DNA from: a bacterium
Lineage (GTDB): Bacteria; Margulisbacteria; Marinamargulisbacteria; SXXA01
Assembly: GCA_010027915.1 (NCBI GenBank)
Contig: RGUG01000038.1
Span: forward strand, 1 to 9,180
Direction: 5' to 3'
DNA: 9,180 bases
Below are positions 5,909 to 9,180 of this stretch, one piece after another. Position 1 is the first letter of the stretch, and every line of letters begins with the position of its first letter. A program made the position numbers and the translations under genes. Under the pieces are notes generated by a model. That model did no database searches. It had not been told where the DNA came from and was given only the letters and a program-made list of their open reading frames with translations.

Positions 5909-7308
5909 TAATAACGATAATGATCGGGCTTGTAGGGACCCGCTTGCGACACCCCAATATAACCGGCTTGTTCGGGGGTAAGTTGGGTCAATGTCACACC
6001 CAATTGTCCCAAATGAAGGCGTGCTACTTCTTCATCCAATGATTTTGGAAGGGTCGTCACCCCAATTTCGTGAGGCGTCGACCATAATTGGAGTTGGGCC
6101 AGAACTTGATTGGTAAAGGAGGTACTCATCACAAATGATGGATGCCCAGCTGCACACCCCAAGTTCACCAAGCGACCATCCGCCAACAAATAAATTGAGC
6201 GGCCATTAGAAAACGCATAACGATCCACTTGGGGCTTAATGGGGTGGCAAGTGGCCGCTTTTTTGAGGGCTTCTACCTGAATTTCGTTATCAAAATGCCC
6301 AATGTTGCATACAATGGCTTGGTCTTTCATACCCCGCAAATGATCGATGGTAATCACATCACAGTTTCCGGTCGCGGTTACATAGATATCGGCACGGGAT
6401 AAAGCCTGTTCAACCGTACAAACCTCAAAGCCTTCCATGGCAGCTTGCAATGCACAAATAGGATCAATTTCAGTCACCATTACCCGGGCACCCAATCCCC
6501 GCATGGATTGGGCACACCCCTTGCCTACATCCCCATACCCACACACTAGCACCACTTTACCCGCTACCATCACACCCGTTGCACGTTTAATGCCATCCGC
6601 CAACGATTCCCGACACCCATACAAATTATCAAACTTTGATTTGGTAACCGAATCATTTACATTAATAGCCGGAAACCGCAACACTCCCTGTGCCGCCATC
6701 TGAACCAATCGATGCACCCCCGTTGTGGTCTCTTCGGACACACCCCGAATCCCCTGTATCAAACGGCTAAACCGGGTCGGATCGGCCTGAATACTCTTTT
6801 TAATCAATTGATTCAGGACCGTTAGTTCTGGGCTACTAGACGGTTCATCCAAAATGCTGGGATCGCGTTCAGCTTGCTCGCCACGATGCAACAACATGGT
6901 GGCATCACCACCATCGTCCACAATCAAATTGGGCCCTTCATCAAAGTAAAACAACTGATCGGTACACCACCAATACTCTTCAAGGGTTTCCCCTTTCCAA
7001 GCAAAAACAGGTATACCCGCTTTGGCAATGGCAGCGGCGGCATGGTCTTGGGTTGAAAAAATATTACAGGATGCCCATCTAACCGTGGCACCAAGCTCAC
7101 ACAAGGTTTCAATCAAAACAGCGGTTTGTAGGGTCATGTGCAAAGACCCCGCAATTCGAGCCCCCGCCAGTGGTTTTTTTCCAGCATACTGTCGACGCAA
7201 GGCCATTAAACCAGGCATTTCCTTTTCAGCCACTTCAATTTCGCGACGTCCCCACTCTGCCAGTTGAATATCTTTCACCCGATACGACTCTGCAATATTG
7301 ATAGTCAT
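5908..7308 (-). CDS. ahcY: S-adenosylhomocysteine hydrolase (adenosylhomocysteinase)
   Basis: This 466-residue NAD-dependent enzyme reversibly splits S-adenosylhomocysteine into homocysteine and adenosine, relieving product inhibition of methyltransferases. It is the long bacterial form, with the usual insert of about 40 residues (roughly 145-184) absent from the human enzyme. Conserved blocks are in order: [11 protein letters not shown] with H57, [11 protein letters not shown] (85-95), DDGGDAT with D132, SEETTTG with E193, and [18 protein letters not shown] with K223 and D227. The NAD-binding GYGDVGKG (257-264), NIGHFDNEI (335-343) and the C-terminal KPDHYRY follow; the last reaches into the NAD site of the neighbouring subunit. 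All positions expected for catalysis are present. The ATG at 7308 has GAGGAG 5 nt upstream. Only 12 nt separate it from serA, leaving no room for an SAH riboswitch, so it probably depends on the operon promoter upstream of serA or rplM. Confidence 0.97.
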   Translation of the reverse strand: MTINIAESYRVKDIQLAEWGRREIEVAEKEMPGLMALRRQYAGKKPLAGARIAGSLHMTLQTAVLIETLCELGATVRWASCNIFSTQDHAAAAIAKAGIPVFAWKGETLEEYWWCTDQLFYFDEGPNLIVDDGGDATMLLHRGEQAERDPSILDEPSSSPELTVLNQLIKKSIQADPTRFSRLIQGIRGVSEETTTGVHRLVQMAAQGVLRFPAINVNDSVTKSKFDNLYGCRESLADGIKRATGVMVAGKVVLVCGYGDVGKGCAQSMRGLGARVMVTEIDPICALQAAMEGFEVCTVEQALSRADIYVTATGNCDVITIDHLRGMKDQAIVCNIGHFDNEIQVEALKKAATCHPIKPQVDRYAFSNGRSIYLLADGRLVNLGCAAGHPSFVMSTSFTNQVLAQLQLWSTPHEIGVTTLPKSLDEEVARLHLGQLGVTLTQLTPEQAGYIGVSQAGPYKPDHYRY

Positions 7309-7320
7309 AGATTCTCCTCG

Positions 7321-8484
7321 TTATAAAACACGGGCCATCGTCACACCCGAAATACTCACAATACGATCAACCAATGAGTGAGAGGGCTTACCCGCTAAAT
7401 CCACAATATTATAGGCCAAATCGCCACGACTTTTGTTGACCATCTCGATGATATTAAGGCCCTCAGAGGCAATGACAGACGAAATCTGCCCCACCATATT
7501 GGGGACATTGTCATTGGTAATGATTAAGCGATAATCACCCGAACGGTCAATGGCACAATGGGGATAATTAACCGAATTGACGATGTTGCCATTGGCGATA
7601 AAATCAATTAGCTGCTGTACCACCATGATGGCACAGTTGTTTTCAGCCTCCACCGTCGATGCCCCCAAGTGAGGCAAACACACCACCTTGGGGTGCTGCA
7701 ATAGCTCGTCGGTGGGAAAATCTGTAATATACCCACCCAAGTGATTGGCGTTCAAGGCTTCTAACACATCATGGTCATTTACAATTTCACTACGGGCAAA
7801 ATTAAGTAGTACCGCACCTTTCTTAAATTGATGCAAGGATTTCTGGTTGATTAATTCCACTGTATCCGGTGTTAAGGGCATATGGAGGGAAACAAAATCA
7901 GATTCAGCAAATAACTTAGCCAAAGATTGCGCTGGTTTAACCGCCCGAGACAAAGACCACGCACTGCGAACGGAAATAAAAGGGTCATAGCCCGATACTT
8001 CCAAACCCAATGACACCGCATCATTGGCCACCATCATCCCAATTGCACCCAGTCCCACCACACCCAGGCGTTTACTGCGAATTTCATGACCTAAAAAGCG
8101 AGCCTTATCTTTTTCGACTAATGCCGGCACATCGACACCACGACCTTGGAGAGACGCACAATGGGACACGGCCCCAACCAAATGACGAGACGCCATTAAC
8201 ATACCCGCAATGACCAATTCTTTGACCGCATTGGCATTGGCCCCAGGGGCATTAAAGACCACAATACCCCGGCGCGTACATTCGTCAACGGGAATATTAT
8301 TGGTACCCGCACCGGCACGCGCAATCGCTTTAAGAGAAGAAGGAAGAGCCACACCATGCAACGACGCACTACGCAAAACAATACCATCGGGATCAGCAAC
8401 CGAATCACCATAAACCCACCCCACCTGATCCAACAATTTTAAGCCGTCTTTAGAAATTTTATTATACGTTTTAATCGATGGCAT
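7321..8484 (-). CDS. serA: D-3-phosphoglycerate dehydrogenase with C-terminal ACT domain
   Basis: This cytoplasmic enzyme oxidises 3-phosphoglycerate with NAD, the first step of serine synthesis, which also supplies glycine and one-carbon units. I take the ATG at 8484 (387 residues), where SIKTYNKISKDGL matches the family N-terminus; a TTG at 8496 lacks a ribosome binding site. The substrate-domain block RAGAGTNNIPVDECTRRGIVV is split around residue 60. The NAD motif is GVVGLGAIG (141-149) with acidic D167. R231 (NFARSEIVN) and H272 (LPHLGAST) match the catalytic Arg and His. In place of the usual Glu-Pro after DxFP the sequence is TDELL (258-262), so the helper acid is either D259 or E260. 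An ACT domain fills about 317-387 (YRLIITNDNVPNMVGQISS), suggesting serine feedback control. This is the compact, roughly 390-residue class without the intervening domain. The gap to rpsI is 58 nt with no terminator. Confidence 0.95.
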   Translation of the reverse strand: MPSIKTYNKISKDGLKLLDQVGWVYGDSVADPDGIVLRSASLHGVALPSSLKAIARAGAGTNNIPVDECTRRGIVVFNAPGANANAVKELVIAGMLMASRHLVGAVSHCASLQGRGVDVPALVEKDKARFLGHEIRSKRLGVVGLGAIGMMVANDAVSLGLEVSGYDPFISVRSAWSLSRAVKPAQSLAKLFAESDFVSLHMPLTPDTVELINQKSLHQFKKGAVLLNFARSEIVNDHDVLEALNANHLGGYITDFPTDELLQHPKVVCLPHLGASTVEAENNCAIMVVQQLIDFIANGNIVNSVNYPHCAIDRSGDYRLIITNDNVPNMVGQISSVIASEGLNIIEMVNKSRGDLAYNIVDLAGKPSHSLVDRIVSISGVTMARVL

Positions 8485-8542
8485 GAATGATTCCAATCAA
8501 GTAAAAAAATGACAACAAGACAAAAATGAAAAGTAAAACAGA

Positions 8543-9118
8543 CTAGCGTTTTCTAAACTGAAACCCTTTTCTTGCTCGCTTACGACCATATTTTTTACGC
8601 TCTTTAATACGGGGGTCACGCGTCAACAATCCCGCCGATTTTAGTGCGGGCCGATTATCATCAGAAACCAGCAACAAAGCACGAGAGACACCATGACGTA
8701 CTGCGTCCGCTTGGGCCATCAACCCACCACCGGTTACAAACGCAACGGTGTCAAAACGACTCGACGCCCCCAGGGTGGCAAAAGGTTGTCCCACCACTTT
8801 GGGCTGAAAAGCAGTGGGGAAATAGGTTCCAGCATCCACCCCATTGACATTCACTTGACCAGAGCCCGGAAATACCCAAACACGGGCAACCGCAGTCTTT
8901 CGTTTTCCCGTGCCGTAAGCAGCACCAGATGGAATGGCAAGCCGGCTACCAAGAGACTTCGATGGGGATGAGGGAGCCAACTTGGCTAAACCCGATTTAT
9001 TGGATTTGGGCTGTTTTTTGGGATCTTCTGTGGGTTTACTGGAAACCGCTTTAGTAGCGGTTGATTTGGCTGGAACACGATTCGACTTTGTTGGTTTGGG
9101 TTGTTTGGCATCTACCAT
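8543..9118 (-). CDS. rpsI: 30S ribosomal protein S9 with long basic N-terminal tail
   Basis: S9 is a small-subunit protein whose C-terminal tail reaches the P-site tRNA anticodon stem. The conserved core runs from about residue 68 to the end: YGTGKRKTAVARVWVFPGSG (68-87, the family signature), GGGLMAQADAVRHGVSRALL (around 130-149), and LLTRDPRIKERKKYG followed by KRARKGFQFRKR, ending in the expected KR. Before this lies a tail of about 65 residues rich in Lys, Ser, Pro and Thr and probably disordered. Typical S9 has 130 residues, and alphaproteobacterial forms are extended to about 155-160, so 191 is long. Three tandem starts are possible: TTG 9124, ATG 9121 and ATG 9118. AAGGAG sits 4 nt before 9121 and 7 nt before 9118; I prefer 9118, and the difference is one residue. 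It follows the probable rplM stop by 11 nt. Confidence 0.95.
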   Translation of the reverse strand: MVDAKQPKPTKSNRVPAKSTATKAVSSKPTEDPKKQPKSNKSGLAKLAPSSPSKSLGSRLAIPSGAAYGTGKRKTAVARVWVFPGSGQVNVNGVDAGTYFPTAFQPKVVGQPFATLGASSRFDTVAFVTGGGLMAQADAVRHGVSRALLLVSDDNRPALKSAGLLTRDPRIKERKKYGRKRARKGFQFRKR

Positions 9119-9121
9119 CAT

Positions 9122-9132
9122 CAATCTCCTTA
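9122..9132 (-). promoter_or_regulatory. Ribosome binding site of rpsI overlapping the upstream stop
   Basis: Minus-strand TAAGGAGATTG directly precedes the tandem ATGs. The TAA of the upstream frame forms the beginning of the Shine-Dalgarno AAGGAG, which fits translational coupling of the two ribosomal protein genes. Confidence 0.65.
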
Positions 9133-9180
9133 TTGTTGCGTTAATAATTCAGCACGGGTATCCAAGGAAAGGGGGGAAGG
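9130..9180 (-). CDS. rplM: Probable C-terminal end of ribosomal protein L13 (partial)
   Basis: Sixteen codons run from the right window edge to a TAA at 9132-9130, reading PSPLSLDTRAELLTQQ. The other two frames on this strand stop inside the same stretch. The tail is too short and too variable to identify by itself. The call rests on position: rplM stands immediately upstream of rpsI in most bacteria, and the stop-to-start spacing is that of a coupled operon. Confidence 0.5.
   Translation of the reverse strand, partial: PSPLSLDTRAELLTQQ

Noticed and set aside
7309..7320. An S-adenosylhomocysteine or SAM riboswitch upstream of ahcY.
   Set aside because: Only 12 nt separate serA from ahcY and they hold the Shine-Dalgarno; no aptamer can fit between the genes.
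8485..8542. A terminator or separate promoter between rpsI and serA.
   Set aside because: The 58 nt are A-rich on the plus strand, with no GC stem and T-run and no convincing -35/-10 pair, so I treat the genes as one unit.
1..9180. CRISPR array, tRNA or rRNA gene, prophage or defence genes.
   Set aside because: No regularly spaced repeats, cloverleaf-like segments or hallmark proteins were seen on either strand.

Overview
The window looks like chromosomal DNA of a Gram-negative (diderm) bacterium of middling GC. It holds a lipoprotein with a Lol-compatible +2 residue and housekeeping genes with good Shine-Dalgarno sequences. S9, Asd and the long-form AhcY read most like alphaproteobacterial proteins from my memory of those families: S9 has ARVWV-PGSG and a C-terminal FQF-KR, and Asd has GGSVS and DNLRKGAALNAVQI. 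The transposase remnant resembles IS5-type elements I associate with Legionella-like and other host-associated bacteria. No search was possible, so the lineage is a tentative inference.

Layout. (1) Positions 1-1085, minus strand: the first 361 codons of a surface lipoprotein built of bacterial Ig-like (BIG2-type) repeats, running off the left edge. (2) Positions 1086-1238: a divergent promoter region in which the two -35 boxes appear to share the same bases. (3) Positions 1239-3589, plus strand: a tightly packed unit of dapB, asd (stop and start codons abut) and a small SAM-dependent methyltransferase (4-nt overlap). (4) Positions 3590-3901: a gene-free stretch with a nested inverted repeat. 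(5) Positions 3902-5175: a decayed IS5-family insertion sequence with recognisable terminal inverted repeats and a transposase broken by several frameshifts and stops. (6) Positions 5176-5380: a short gap with no gene. (7) Positions 5381-9180, minus strand: a co-directional operon transcribed right to left, consisting of the probable tail of rplM, then rpsI, serA, ahcY and pth.

How the genes work together. Asd makes L-aspartate semialdehyde, which feeds lysine/diaminopimelate and threonine/methionine synthesis; DapB carries out the second committed step of the diaminopimelate branch, so this pair supplies peptidoglycan and amino-acid precursors. On the other strand the ribosomal proteins L13 (probable) and S9 are followed by SerA (entry to serine and one-carbon units), AhcY (removal of S-adenosylhomocysteine, the product inhibitor of methyltransferases) and Pth (recycling of peptidyl-tRNA). 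The operon thus joins translation with serine and methyl metabolism. The two units converge, and the insertion sequence sits between their 3' ends, where insertion would be least harmful.

I found no CRISPR array, tRNA or rRNA, riboswitch, phage gene, defence system or clearly novel multi-gene system. The points most worth a second look are the Ig-repeat lipoprotein, the overlapping divergent promoters, the long basic N-terminal tail on S9, the methyltransferase coupled to asd, and the substituted GNPG motif in Pth.
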